The notes below the pieces were generated by a model. It was not told the origin of the DNA. It saw only the letters and a list, made by a program, of their open reading frames with translations, and searched no databases. A stretch of DNA of 64,000 nt, taken from positions 62,501-126,500 of the forward strand of contig OX485805.1 of NCBI GenBank assembly GCA_950295325.1, in the 5' to 3' direction. The DNA comes from Polytrichum commune. Its lineage: Eukaryota; Streptophyta; Polytrichopsida; Polytrichales; Polytrichaceae. This document shows positions 47,525 to 59,960 of this stretch, piece by piece. A program made the translations under genes and the position numbers. The number at the start of each line of letters is the position of its first letter. Positions within the stretch are counted from its first letter, which is position 1.

Positions 47525-48400
47525 GCGACAACTTGGGGCTCCAATTTCTACACTCGGGGCTTGAAGTGCTACAACTGGGGCCGGAGTTGAGACACTTCCG
47601 GGCCCCAATTGTGGCACTTGGGGCCCGAAGTGCTACAACTGGGGCCCGAGTTGAGACACTTCGGGGCCCCAATTGTGGCACTTGGGGCTCCAATTTCTAC
47701 ACTCGGGGCTTGAAGTGCTACAACTGGGGCCGGAGTTGAGACACTTCCGGGCCCCAATTGTGGCACTTGGGGCCCCAATTTCTACACTCGGGGCCCGAAG
47801 TGCTACAACTGGGGCCCTAGTTGAGACACTTCAGGGCCCCAGTTGTAGCACTAGGGGCCCCCATTTCTACACTCGGGGCCCGAAGTGCTACAACTGGGGC
47901 CCGAGTTGAGACACTTCGGGGCCCCTGTTGTAGCATTTGGGGCCCCAATTTCTACTCTCGGGGCCGGAAGTGCTACAACTGGGGCCCGAGTTGAGACACT
48001 TTGTGGCCCCAGTTGTAGCACTTGGGGCCCGAATTTCTACACTCGGGGCCCGAAGTGCTATAACTTGGGCCCTAGTTGAGACACTTCGGGGCCCCAATTT
48101 CTACACTTGGGCCTGAAGTGCTACAACTGGGGCCCGAGTTGAGACACTTAGGGGCCCCAATTGTAGCACTTCGGGCCCCAATTTCTACACTCGGGGCCCG
48201 AAGTGCCGCAACTGGGGCCCCAGTTCAGACACTTCGGGGCCCCAGTCGTAGCACTTGGGGCCCCAATTTCTACACTCGGGGCCCGAAGTGCTACAACTGG
48301 GGCCCCAGTTCAGACACTTCGGGGCCCCAATTTCTACACTCGGGGTCCGAAGTGCTACAACTGGGGCCAATGTTGAGACACTTCGGGGCCTCAATTTTTG
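47525..48400. repeat. Higher-order array of ~21-bp GGGGCC-headed modules
   Basis: The word GTTGAGACACTT (late copies GTTCAGACACTT) recurs at intervals of about 64 or 85 bp, that is three or four modules of about 21 bp. Module types include GGGGCCCGAAGTGCTACAAC, GGGGCCCGAGTTGAGACACT, GGGGCCCCAATTGTGGCACT and GGGGCCCCAATTTCTACACT. The first type and the CCAGTTGTAGCACTT variant are inverted complements of each other, so neighbouring modules can pair. Open frames here on both strands are repeat artefacts. Confidence 0.93.
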
Positions 48401-48709
48401 AGCAATTTTGCATCTACACCCGGGTGGAATATAAACCACCGTGCATATATCCGACACGGTGGCCCCTCTGTGTTAGGCCCCCCTGTCGTTTAAACCACTA
48501 TCCCTTGTAGTGGAGGTCAGACGACGGTGGAGCGTGTGAGATGAGAGTCCATTCGAGTTGAGAGGCCCTCTGCGCGCGAGGCCGGACAGAGTACAATGGA
48601 TGAATGTTTGGGCTGCACCGGCTCATGTCCGGCCGGTGCGGGCCCCGGCATGGTTTCGGCTCCAACTACGGGTATTTCCGCTACCCGGCAGGTAGCTTCC
48701 GACCAGCGA

Positions 48710-48845
48710 ATTTTTTTTCACTTTTACCTTGGAGGTGAAGTAACTATTTTTCACTTTTACCTTGGAAGTGAAGTAACTATTTTCACTTTTACCTTGGAGG
48801 TGAAGTAACAATTTTTCACTTTTACCTTGGAGATGAAGTAACTAT
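48710..48845. repeat. Subterminal 33-bp tandem repeat of the hAT element, four units
   Basis: CACTTTTACCTTGGAGGTGA plus AGTAACTATTTTT repeats four times with small variants. Copy 1 retains two. In hAT elements such subterminal repeats are typically transposase-binding sites; that role here is inference. Confidence 0.88.
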
Positions 48846-49270
48846 TTTATTGAATGTGAATGACGTGTTGGAGCCTATTTGGGCATATATTTCAGTATAA
48901 TATTTTGCGAATAAGAGGGAGGGTTTAGTTTCATTTGGCACTATATTTCCATGTGAGCAAATCATTACACATGCGATATAACATTGAAAGGGCGGGAGAA
49001 ATTCAGCTATGTGCAAAAAAAAACACAATTCAATGGAACTATTTCATGGATGAAATGTAGCATGTATTATGCGAAATTGAAACCATGACACACAAAAAAT
49101 ATAGGAGGAAAACACTTCTTCATTCATAATAGGCATACATTGCCATTTAGCCATGTGAATTGGCGTATATCTTTGGAGTCAATAAGTTGCTTCTACTCTG
49201 AAATTTGAATGCTCTAAGAAGTGTGAAAAACCCCCTAAATAAGTTTCCATTGTAAATAATTCTATGTGAA

Positions 49271-52200
49271 TCAAACACCCAATGCATATCTACCCCGCTT
49301 CGGCTTTAAACCCCTCCAATCCGAAACAACTTCCTTGTAAGGGAATGAAGTCAAAGTGTAATGTTTTTGTGCAAACATAGTGGTAACAAGAGGCAAGTGC
49401 TCTATCAATTGATTGCGGAGTTTGTTCTTCAAGAAAGCAACATTGGAGAATGTTCTTTCATCCTCTACACTCCCAAGAACCTGCAAGGTGGGAAGCAAAA
49501 ACAGATAAAAAAATCAGCAAAGAACCAACACGAATATAAAAGCAAGAAATGAATCCAAAAAAACCAAGCAAAGCATACCTGAATCATCGCAATTTCTGCG
49601 AGCTTGAAGAACTCAGGGAACATCCCCCTCAATGGACCAGATTGTGCAAAGTTACGCCAAACCTTCGTTATGGGATGAACATTCAAGTCCAATGCACGCA
49701 TTGCATGCTCGGAATTGTTCACCATGGCCACCCCGAACCAGTGCAGCTGCCGATCAAGTGCAGCTGCATCCAACAATGCTGGGCTAGTTTCATACTGTAA
49801 TGGAGTGCTAGAAATCTGTTTGGGCACACAAAAGGTTGCCTTCAAAGTGTTCATGTGAGATGTTAGCTTGTCCTCATGCCCTGGCTCAATCCAAAATTGA
49901 GGGTACACAATTGACAATGCGTCCATCACCTCACTTGGTGGAAACCTGCTCCCAAGTTCCATTACCATCATTGCGGCCGCCTCTGCAAGCATACCACCAA
50001 TACTTCACACCACAACTTACCAAGAGCAGAATTTAACAAGAGCATAACTTAACAACTTAGCAAGAGCTGAACTTAACTTAACAAGACCTGAACTTAGCAA
50101 GAGCTGAACTTAACTTAACAAGAGCTGAACTTAACAAGAGCTGAACTTAGCAAGGCTGAACTTAACAAGTGCACAACTTAGCAAGAGCTGAACTTAACAA
50201 GAGCTGAACTTAACTTAGCTGAACTTAACTTAGCTGAACTTAGCAAGAGCTGAACTTAGCAAGGCTGAACTTAACAAGTGCACAACTTAGCAAGAGCTGA
50301 ACTTAAGAAGAGCTGAACTTAACTTAGCTGAACTTAGCAAGAGCAGAACTTAACAAGAGGTGAACTTAACAAGAGGTGAACTTAGCAAGAGCAGAACTTA
50401 GCAAGAGCAGAACTTAACAAGTGCTGAACTTAGCAAGAGCAGAACTTAACAACTTACCAAGAGCTTACCAAGAGCAGAACTTGCCTGTTGCATAACTTAA
50501 CAACTTACCAAGCCTAAACCCTTAACAAGAGCTGAACTTAACAAGAGCATAACTTAACATGTTGCAGAACTTAACAACTTAGCAAGAGCAGAACTTAGCA
50601 AGTGCATTGAACTTGCAAAAAAAAAAAGAAAAAAAAAAGGTTAGAGAAACAAACCTGTAACCTCAGTCTTCACTCTTGAAATGGTGATGTCAAATAATTC
50701 TTTTGTTACGAAGGTCCTCATCGAAGTTTGAGGATCAATGCAAGTAGCATTAAGGTGTGAGCCCGCTGAAGTAGAAAGATAGGCCTCGAAGACTAAATGT
50801 TCAACACAATCATTGACATCCGGATGCCACCTCAAGCGAATGCTATCATGAGAGAGCTCACAAATCTGAATGAAGCATGCAAATGCATCAGAAGTGAATG
50901 CTTTCTCAGAGCAATACAAGTCATGCACATCTTGTATGCAAAGATTGAAAGCCCTTGTGAAGTCACACACATACACTGAGGGCGATTGTACAAAGACAAC
51001 CAAGGCCTTTACCGCCTCAAGAAGGGGCACCACCGCCGCCATTGTCAACAAACATATGATGTCAGCCAGGAGTTCGTAGTTTACCTTTGCAGCTGGGATT
51101 GCCGGTTTCACAAATTGATCCGAGTACATCTTCACCAAGAGAGTGCGGTACTCAGACAAAACACGTTGCAAAGGACTTAACATACTGATCCACCTAGTTT
51201 TCACATTTTGAAGTATCTTCCTACCCTTTGTCTCAAGCAAATCAGCAAGTTTTTGGAGCTCCAAATGACGTTTTGGGGACTTGCTGAAATACCTGTGCAA
51301 GGCTGCTAGTAGGGTTTCTATCCTACTCACCATCTCCAGATCTGATAGACATTGCACTGCAAGGTTGCTTCGATGTGCCACACAATGCATGCCTTGCATG
51401 TGTGGCGCATGAGAGACTTGCAATTTGTTAGTAACGCCATTCCTCTTGCCTTGTAGGACCGAAGCACCATCTGCCCCGAATGCCATGAACCGATCCCTTA
51501 TTTGTTGGGGGGTTAGCCCACCTTGTTTAGAAAGGGCACCAACAATGATCTTAGTTATGTTTTCAGCTGAACCACCATCGATCACGCGTTCCAAAGACAG
51601 AAGAGAGGACACTCTTTCCCAATCAGAAATTGTGTACACATGAATACTAATCCAAGACTGGTTGTCCAGCGTTGTTACTTCATCACAACTGATTGAAAAA
51701 TATGGGGCAGCACTTACTATTTCCTTTGTCTTGGCTTGCACAACATTAAGCAAGCTCTCACCCATTTCCCAACCTGCACCCTCGGTCCAATGCTTCAATG
51801 GAACCTACAAAGCCATTCAAAGCACATTATCAACAAAGCTAATGCTGCAACAAAAAATGAGAAAAAAGAAAAAAATGAAAATTAAATAAGGTTAGGGTAC
51901 TCACCTTAGGGACACCAAGGAATTGCAAGAGTTCCTTCATAGGAGGATACTCGGTCATTGGCCTCCCGAATTGGAGCAAGTGGAAGATGATAGCCATTTG
52001 AACCTCTTTCCTTTTGGGAGGAGCCCCTGCTGCAACCATTGTGGCAATGTCGCCCGTTGGTAGTGCAGCAAATGCCCTTTCAGCGCGCTTGTGGCCGGAG
52101 TTTGAGTCCCAATACCACTCCCCCCTCTTCAACTTCATGTTAGGCATATCAGAGAGACATTTTTTCCAACCCTGATGTTTTTTTAAGTTGTCATCTTTAG

Positions 52201-54225
52201 CATCAAGAATCTTATCCCTGCCATTGATTTTCGAGCAAATGACACACCTGACCTTCTCAAATCTGCCATCACCCTCCGCATCCTGCTCTGACCAAGGGTA
52301 CTTGGCTTGCCAAGTGTCCTGGAATCTGCACCACACAATGAGAAAGAGAATTAGCACATTGACAATGAATAAGATAATCATATGAGTTCCAACAATTATG
52401 AGTACGAATAGACATTCCTACAGTAAGTTCCAGGTTAGTGCTCAAAGCAACGGGACCCAATGCTCGGGAGAACCGACTAGTACATACTTACAGATGAACC
52501 AGTTGAGCCTGGGAAATAAGGGGTGCACAGTCTGAGACTTCAAGTGAAACATCAGAACATTTTAGTGAACCAGAGAGGGAATAAGATGCAGTGTACCACC
52601 CATGAAATCCTTTTTAGGTCTGTAGTCTATTCTCATTGAATGAGGACAATGCAAAGTGGATGGTGGAAGAACAGAAGCAAGAATTGAGCGCTGAAGGATA
52701 AAAAATTGCCGAGTGCACAAAAGTAAGGTGTTTTTACCTTTCAGAAGCGTAGGGCTACATTCAGAATTGAAACTGCCAAGAGAAAGCTCTCTGATGGCGA
52801 CCAAGGCCTTTCAAATTCAAGAAAAACAGTCAACAGAAACAGATATTGTTCAGATTAGCAGGTCAAATCTGTTACCTTGATTTCTTGAGAGAGGAGAAAG
52901 AGACAAAGTGAATGTACATACTTACAGATGAACCAGTTGAGTCTGAAACCGTTAAGTAGGAATAACACCTGGGGTTACTGTTGTATATGTGATAATTAGA
53001 ACTCTGCTCATAGGTTAATCCTTGAAGTGATGAGATTTTCTCACAATTGAATTTTAGAGAATTAAGTCCAACAGAAAAAAAATCGTAACTCAGAATTGAG
53101 AAAGAGTGAAGTCTTCTTCAATTAGGGCCAGCTGCTGCCAACTAATAATTCTTGTTCACACTCTGAAATCTACTTCGTCTCTGAAGAGTGAAAATACGAC
53201 AGACCTACGATCGGGGAGAATCGGCAGTTAGTTACAGATGAGCCGGTTGAGGTTAAGAAATAACCTGTTGAAGTTCAAGACTGCAGAAAAATAACACAGC
53301 CATTTGCACTCAATGTACAGAATATAACCCAAATTCGTTGCTTTAACTACTACTGTGGCTAATACAATCCACTTCATATGGAGCAAGAATGCAAGACTAG
53401 AGCTTGTAACAGTAAGAACATATATGCAGACATCATTTGCAAAAGAAACAATAAAATTACAAGACCTACACCCTGAGGAAAAAACATAATGCAAGAGCAA
53501 GAGCAAGAGCAGAATCTACCAGGCATTTTTGAATGACCTAATTGCATGTTGACTCCCCCCATAAGACACTGGGGAAGTCTTAGAAGCACAGCAGCAGGGA
53601 CGTCAAAATGAACTGAGGCTCTTGGCAACTACATACAGGAAACATCTCGGAAACAAACAACATTGGCAAGAATAAACAATGATCATGTCGCAATCACAGA
53701 CCTATCCCATTTTTAAACCTCAAAACAGAAGTTTCTAGATGCGCAACGTATACATAACCAGTATGGCAAAGTGCTTGTAGAACACAAGCCAGCAGAAACT
53801 ACTGCAGAAACTATATGCAAAACGCGAATAAGTTAGTGAAGAGCAACAACAGGAAGTAGTGCGAAAGATCTAAAGCTTTGATGGCTGGATTGTAAGGAAA
53901 TCAGAGAGGTGCAAACATACCTTCTTTTTGCAGCTTTCCGTTGTTTCGAAGGCACCTCATGCACGGAGGGGATGAGCTCGGTGTCTCCACCAATCTCCGG
54001 AGCCTCAACCGTGGTTTGAGAACCACCAATGTCGGTAGATGCAGCTGGGGATGGGGAGGCCCTGGGCGTTGGGGTGGAGGAGGAGTCCTCCAAGCTTGCT
54101 CCATCGGATTTGTTGGCCACGACCTCCACCATTGCCGCAGTGGACAAGTCTCCCCTAGGTGTTATGAGCAACACCCTCTGTTTGAAAGTTGGCCGTTTCG
54201 CGGAGGAAGAAGGCCCTGGAGACAT
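49271..54225 (-). CDS. hAT-family transposase (five exons), copy 2
   Basis: Exons mirror copy 1: 54225-53921, 52325-51905, 51804-50655, 49982-49579 and 49480-49271, about 829 residues. Where I compared them the translated exons are the same as copy 1, including the FSISCDEV, GADGASVLQG and CVAHRSNLAV core blocks and the C-terminal FSNVAFLKNKLRNQ dimerisation motif. Upstream of the chosen ATG the frame stays open through GC-rich repeats to 54732, so a longer N-terminus is possible, but that part is low-complexity (repeated GLPRLRPGLPR-like) and I start at MSPGPSSSAKR. Because both terminal repeats are present, this copy is the better candidate for an active element. Confidence 0.86.
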
Positions 54226-54475
54226 CTTCGAATGCGACGACGAGGAAGGCCAAGGGCGAAGGCGAGGATTGCCAAGGCGGCGACAGCGAAGGCGAGGAAG
54301 GCCAGGGCGAAGGCGAGGAAGGCCAAGGCGGCGACAGCAAACGCGAGGAAGGCCAGGGTGAAGGCGAAGAAGGCCAAGGCGGCGACAACGAACGCAAGGA
54401 AGGCCAAGGCCAGGGCGAGGAAGGCCAGGGTGAAGGCGAAGAAGGCCAAGGCGGCAACAGCGACCGCAGCGACAA
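54225..54475. repeat. GC-rich 12/24-bp minisatellite at the 5' end of the transposase gene
   Basis: Units of the type GGCGAGGAAGGCCAGGGCGAA alternating with GGCGGCGACAGC. The corresponding block in copy 1 (9063-9254) is about 51 bp shorter, and the truncation of copy 1 falls at its outer edge. Confidence 0.85.
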
Positions 54476-55093
54476 CGAAGCGACAACGAAGAGGCAACAA
54501 AGGCAACAAAGGCGAAGTCGAAGACAGAAGATGCACAAAGCAATGCACAAAGCAATGCAGAAGATGCACAAAGCAATGCACAAAGCAAAGCACAATATGC
54601 ACAAAGCAACACAAAGATGCAAAAAGAAGCACATTGCCACATACCTGTTGGATTCGTTGCAGCCATAACTCTCACGCCGCCACTGACCACCACGCCTCCT
54701 CTCTTGCATCCAATATTCAAATCCATCCCCAATGCCCATTAGTGATAGCAAATCACAACAAAACCAAGAAACCCTACCTAACACAACCATGCATTGAAGA
54801 ACCTCTCATTCCCATCAACAATGCAAAATTGCAAGGCACTGTCTATCAGATCTGGAGGCCCGAGGCGAGGGGGTTGGCAATGGCAACTGGGCAAGCACTT
54901 GCAGGTAGCGATGTGTGCAAATTGGATGGAGGATGAACGAACTAAACTCACCTTATGCGCGGCGAGGTTGTGGCGAATTGATGAATTGACAGAATGCGTC
55001 CAACGCGATGGATGGGAGGGACAGACGGCTGAACTTAGCGAAGGCGGGCGACGGAGGGACCCTACACCAGCGACGGGAGGCGACGAAGAGGGA

Positions 55094-55262
55094 GGGAAAG
55101 AGCGACGGGAGGGAAAAGACAGGGCAGGGCAAGAGCGACGGGAGGGAAAAGACAGGGCAGGGAAAGAGCGACGGGAGGGAAAAGACAGGGCAGGGAAAGA
55201 GCGACGGGAGGGAAAAGACAGGGCAGGGAAAGAGCGACGGGAGGGAATGAGACAGGGCATGC
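55094..55262. repeat. 33-bp minisatellite in the hAT 5' region, five units
   Basis: GAGCGACGGGAGGGAAAAGA plus CAGGGCAGGGAAA repeats at 55100, 55133, 55166, 55199 and 55232. It is absent from copy 1 because of the truncation. Confidence 0.92.
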
Positions 55263-55399
55263 TAGCAAACGGGCGGCTCCCACGGGGCAGATCTAGGCGA
55301 TTTGAAATGCCTAGATCTGCCCCATTATTAAAGGGCATTTCGTACCTTTCTAAAAAATATAGCAAATATTACGATAAATCACCAAAAAAAAATTCGCTG

Positions 55400-55407
55400 G
55401 CCATAAC
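55400..55407. other. 8-bp target-site duplication, half 2 (GCCATAAC)
   Basis: Directly follows the terminal repeat at 55399 and is the complement of GTTATGGC at 14654-14661. See the hAT copy entries. Confidence 0.8.
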
Positions 55408-55689
55408 CATGTCCCTCATTTGCTGCTAGCGCCAAGCTTGGACTAATTTGTTGCCCAGGTGCATTGCAATTTTAAGTGCGATTCGCCCTGTGCTAAAATC
55501 AAGTGAAGATTGCCGGAGTCTGCATCTGAACTCAACATAATGGCCACCGATGTGAAAGAAAGTGGTAATTACAGATGAAACAAGGTTTGGTATAATTTGC
55601 ACCCTTAAAAACCTGTAATGTGATATTTTCTTGTAGAATTGAAATTTGGATGAAAAATCACTTAGTAAGTGACAATAAATGCAACATTG

Positions 55690-57200
55690 TAAATATACAA
55701 TCTCCAAAATATTTAGAAGGAATGACAAATAATGCTGGGTTAACATTCAGTGTTGGTGACACTACACCGAGGTTTACAATTAGTATTGAACACGACAATT
55801 AGAATTGGTGACACTAAATATCATATTTAGTGTAGTTGCATGCAAGTATATTGAGAATAAACCTAAGAGAAATCTGATTTTATTCCAAGCCCACAAAGCC
55901 TCTCACAAGGACTTAGTAATGTTATTATTATTATATATATATATTTTTGGGGGGGGGGGGGTCATTGATGAAAAATGTACTGAAGTATAATGTGAGTGTT
56001 ATTCAGTTTATTTTCATGTTCTCCAACTTCTACCAAGTGGAACACAATGAAGCATCAACAAAGATTGGATTGAAAACCAAACCTCCCCTAATTGAGTTGT
56101 GCTTATCGGAGGTGCATGTTTATTGATTCCTTAATTGAACACCTCCAATTATGTTCATTATGAAGTGTGGAATAATCATTAAAGTTTGAAGATGTAGTCC
56201 AATCTTATTGGAACATACATGTCTCTATGATGCTTGTTCTCCGATACCCACCTAAACATGCACCAATCAAATATGTGTTTCAAATTAAGAAAAATTGTCG
56301 AAAAACACCTGCATACCTCAGGCTTGGTTGAGACAAGTGCCTAGACAAATTGTGAACAATGACACCCCAACCAATCTTTTGTCCCCCAAAGTGCTTTTGC
56401 ATCATTGGGCATTGTGTGTGCTGTCCAAGATTAGATGCAACTTCAAACCTACCAACAACCTTGAATAGCCTTAACCAATCAAGCAAAAACGTTCCTCCAC
56501 TAGAGCAGTTTGGAACCTCCCCCCCTGGGGGCAAAACCAAAACTTCTCCATCTTTTCCACTAGGTGACTACATTGGTTAGTGGCATGGCGGGGTGATGAA
56601 GTGGACTGACCCTAAAGTTGCTCATTCGGCCATAGACCTTTGACATATCTTTTGTCCATGCGCTTGTTTGAGCCGGCCTTAAGGTAGATGGGTCTTAAGC
56701 GGCTTGTCTTCTTAATTAAACCTCTAGATTTGATTGGTGTGTGGTTTGGTAAGAATCAAAGAACAAGCATCATAAAGCCACATGTTTAAAAGAGATTGGA
56801 CCACGTCTTCAAATATTAATAACTACACCAAATATGATATTTAGTGTCATATGGTATTTAATGTCACTATGGTAACTTTTTGAATGACACTTCTCATGAA
56901 TAATTTTGCAAACATTGTCATGGATGATGGATGAGTTCATATATTTACCAAATCCATACCTTCCCTTGTCAACAACTTGTGATGAAATATTGTCATGGAT
57001 GATTGAAATTTGGATGAAATCACTTAGTAAGTGACAGTAATTGCAACATTGTCAATCTATAATCCCCCAAAACATTTAGAAGGAATGACAAATAAAGTTG
57101 GTTAACATTTAGTGGTGGTGACACTATACCACGGTTTTAAATTAGTATTGAGCAAGGCAATGAATATTGGTGATACTAAATATCATATTTAGTGTATTCT
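55690..57200. repeat. Duplicated segment ending in a near-perfect CACTAAATA palindrome
   Basis: About 130 bp at 55700-55832 (TTTAGAAGGAATGACAAATAA, then TTAGTATTGA) recurs at 57070-57198. Each copy ends in ACTAAATA, a 3-bp centre and TATTTAGTGT. A related inverted repeat lies at 56830-56865. The CACTA-headed arms resemble CACTA-element ends placed back to back; that reading is tentative. The rest of the interval has no supportable gene. Confidence 0.65.
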
Positions 57201-58820
57201 ACATCCAATTAAACACAATTGGGAGGAGCTATGTATCTAGTTAAGAAATCAACAAACATGGACTTATGATAACCATAACTAAACAAGGGGACGTCTGATT
57301 TTCAAACATGTTTTGCATATGTTTCATTGTAGATTTGCTAATGTAACTCGAGTTTTATTGTGTAAATTTAACCGATAAAAGTTGGAGAACATGAAAAACG
57401 AACCAAATAACACCCATATAAGGTAGAGGGTGCTAAAACCAACACCCCACCCAAAACCAACACCTATAAACGCCTCCCAATCACCAACACTCTATTGCCT
57501 TGAAGTGTCCCCCATGGTGTAGGAGTGTATGGGCCCACAGAGTGACGCTTTTAGGTGTCATTAGTGACGCCACCTCATAGCGACCTCCACTACCTCTATG
57601 TAAGGTAGGTAACGGGCTCCACTCTATCTCGGGTTGGTTCAAGGTGGGTTCAGGGTGGCTTGCCAATGCCTATTCTAGCCATTTTATACATTGCAGGGGG
57701 AGGGGTTATAGCCATTCTATTCATAAAGTTACGGAGGTAGGCCCACAAAACACAAAGGGGGTTGGTACCCAGGATGCAAGGTGATGGTTTTGCAAGCGAA
57801 CTAGGTGGGATCATGGAGGTGGCCATGTGGCTTTGCGTATTGTTACTAGTTGGTCTTTGATCTAGCTTGGGTATAGTATCCAACTATGTTATGTTGGTTT
57901 TAGGTAATGAAGGTGGGGGTCCTCATCATATCCAAGGTCGTCATACACGGGGCCTATATATTGGTTTAAGGAAGCTAGTGGTTTTGACTTGAAATATTCA
58001 TCAAATATCTAATTGAGGCTAAAAATACATGTTCCTTCGTTATAGCTATGTTTAGAACAAATGCTTATTTTTTAAATATATACTTTTTATATCAACCATG
58101 TAGCCATATGTATGTGCAATAGCTTAAAGTGTTGGTTTAAGCACCCTCTACCCTTACCTTAGTTCATTGCTGACAGTAACATGACACCTCACACAGACCA
58201 AGGCCGGGCCAAAGAGTGACTAGCCAGGAAAAGCCAGGTTTTCTAACCCACGTTTTAATCAAGCCCCCACTCTCTGGAAGCTACCGTGACTGGCTTCTCG
58301 GCGGGTCCCTTAGTGACAACGATGGGCCCCATCGATGCCAGGGCGGGACGGACTGTGGCTGTTAGGGTGCCCACACGCACACACATTTGTCTCGCACAAG
58401 TGGCAGACAACAATTTGTGAGAAGGATTGGAATGAAAGCAAGAGCAGGATGAGGAGGGCGATGGCGATGGCGATGATGCTGGTGGGTGCTTGAACCCATG
58501 GATGCCCCTCTCCTGGTCTGCCCCTCCCTCCATCCCTCTTTCTCTCTCATCACATTTCTCCCATGCATTTTTATTCGGAGCTTCTCAATGTTTACTACTA
58601 CTACTACCTCCACCTATGAGCTTAGGTCATTTCACAATAAGGAACAATGCATTTCATGAATACCTAGCCATTGTATTAGGAAGCTTTAGCCATTGAATTT
58701 CGTATGAAAACAAGCACTGGGAAGATAAAAAACTTCCAAGACAATGAAGACATGGTTCAATGATAATCTGGGGCGTATGATTGGGTTAAATATGCGAAGT
58801 AGTCATTGTAGATACATCAA
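57201..58820. other. Intergenic, no supportable gene
   Basis: Short frames only. The 92-codon minus-strand frame at 58533-58255 has low-complexity Ser/Pro content and no motif. Confidence 0.45.
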
Positions 58821-58827
58821 GGAATAA

Positions 58828-58862
58828 AATTGGGGGGGGGGGGGGTGGGGGGGGCGGGGGGG
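58828..58862. repeat. G homopolymer tract
   Basis: About 35 bases, almost all G, interrupted by single T and C. It can form G-quadruplex structure and is prone to length errors in sequencing. Similar shorter runs lie at about 40970 and 55950. Confidence 0.9.
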
Positions 58863-58884
58863 ATATTGTAAGAGTGAATGTTGT

Positions 58885-59960
58885 TGGTGAATAGGAATTG
58901 CACTGAGAAGCTAAAGCCACCAGAATCGCACAATTTGATCGATTCTGCATGAATCAACAGAAACGATTCAAAGTTCAGAAACTGGAGGATTCACAATTCG
59001 TGAAGGGTTGCTGTGAATTGTGAATTTTAATCTGTGCATGTTCAGGAAGGGTATCTGGTGGTGGATTACTTGTGACGGGACGTTTTTGGGGTAGGTTAAG
59101 TAGAGCATTGACCTAAGTAAGGTTAAGATGGGTTCTTTTATGCAAGGTTTAGGGTCCATCTTATCATACTCTTCCTTTTTTGCTCTTCCTGTTTGTCCTC
59201 ACTTTTTTGTGATGCATGCTTCGAGTATTTTCAAGCTTTGGTAAGGTAGGCAATTGCAATCTGGTGCCTCTAGCTTTGAGCATATTTTTACACTCATTCC
59301 GCAAGAGAAAGATTGTTTTTGGCTGAATAGCAATTGCACTAAGAACCTATAGTGGTCGAAACTGTGCAATTTGAGTGAGTTTGCATGAATTAGGAGGAAA
59401 TATTAAAGTTCAGAAACTGCTTGATTCGGAATTTGTAACCCTAAAGAAGAGCATCATAAAGGGTGGTCGAAATTTTGATCAACGGGTCTTAGATGTAGCA
59501 TAACTTGTGACGGGAGATTATTAGGATAGGTGGAACATTCACCTAGGTTAGGTCAAGTTAAGATCTTTTATGCACATTTTCTAGCAATCTCTCGCCTTTG
59601 CTCTTTCCTCTACGTTATCCAATCTATTTGTTTCTATCAATTCTCAGTCAGGCCTCTGTCTTCAATGCCTGTTTCAAGGTTTTGTATGGTGCGCCTGCTA
59701 CCTCCAGCTTTGAGCTTATTTTCACACTGATTCTGAAAATGAAATAATGTTTTTGGCTGAATAGCAATTGCACTAGGAATCCAAAGCGATCAAATTCAGT
59801 GATTCTGCGCGATTTACCAGAAAATATTCATAGCAGAAACTGGATGATCTGGGATTCATGCACCTAATGAAGGGTTGGGTGTTTGCTGTGAAATTGGTTT
59901 TGTGTATGTTGATCAATCTTTCGCTTTTGCCATTAAATACGCATTCAGGCCTCTATCTTC
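58885..59960. repeat. ~433-bp tandem repeat, three diverged copies, upstream of the APD-like gene
   Basis: The block starting GAATAG(C/G)AATTGCACT(A/G)(A/G)GAA and continuing through AAAGTTCAGAAACTG and TTGTGACGGGA recurs at about 58890, 59323 and 59757. The copies differ by many substitutions, so the duplication is not recent. Confidence 0.8.

Larger units (their letters stand above)
48704..55399 (-). mobile_element. hAT transposon copy 2, full length (6696 bp)
   Basis: Both ends carry the terminal inverted repeat CAGCGAATTTTTTTT (48704 onward; complement ending at 55399), with the CAG-N-G start usual for hAT elements. Flanks are CTTCCGAC on the left (48696-48703) and GCCATAAC on the right (55400-55407). 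They do not match each other, but the right one matches the flank of copy 1. The element encodes the five-exon transposase on the minus strand. Four ~33-bp subterminal units sit at the transposase 3' end, and a 33-bp minisatellite near the 5' end. Confidence 0.93.

Noticed and set aside
47298-48510. Glycine/serine/leucine-rich frames on both strands
   Set aside because: Translation of the 21-bp module array with no independent coding signal.
53941-54936. 331-codon antisense frame in hAT copy 2 (and the 302-codon counterpart at 9538-8630 in copy 1)
   Set aside because: Antisense to transposase exon 1 and its GC-rich minisatellite; Lys/Ala/Arg repeats mirror the DNA unit. Only the unique part at 8630-9061 was kept, at low confidence.
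48704-55399. Two separate 8-bp target duplications, one per hAT copy
   Set aside because: The flanks of copy 2 (CTTCCGAC and GCCATAAC) differ from each other, and copy 1 has lost its 5' flank; only the split pair matches.
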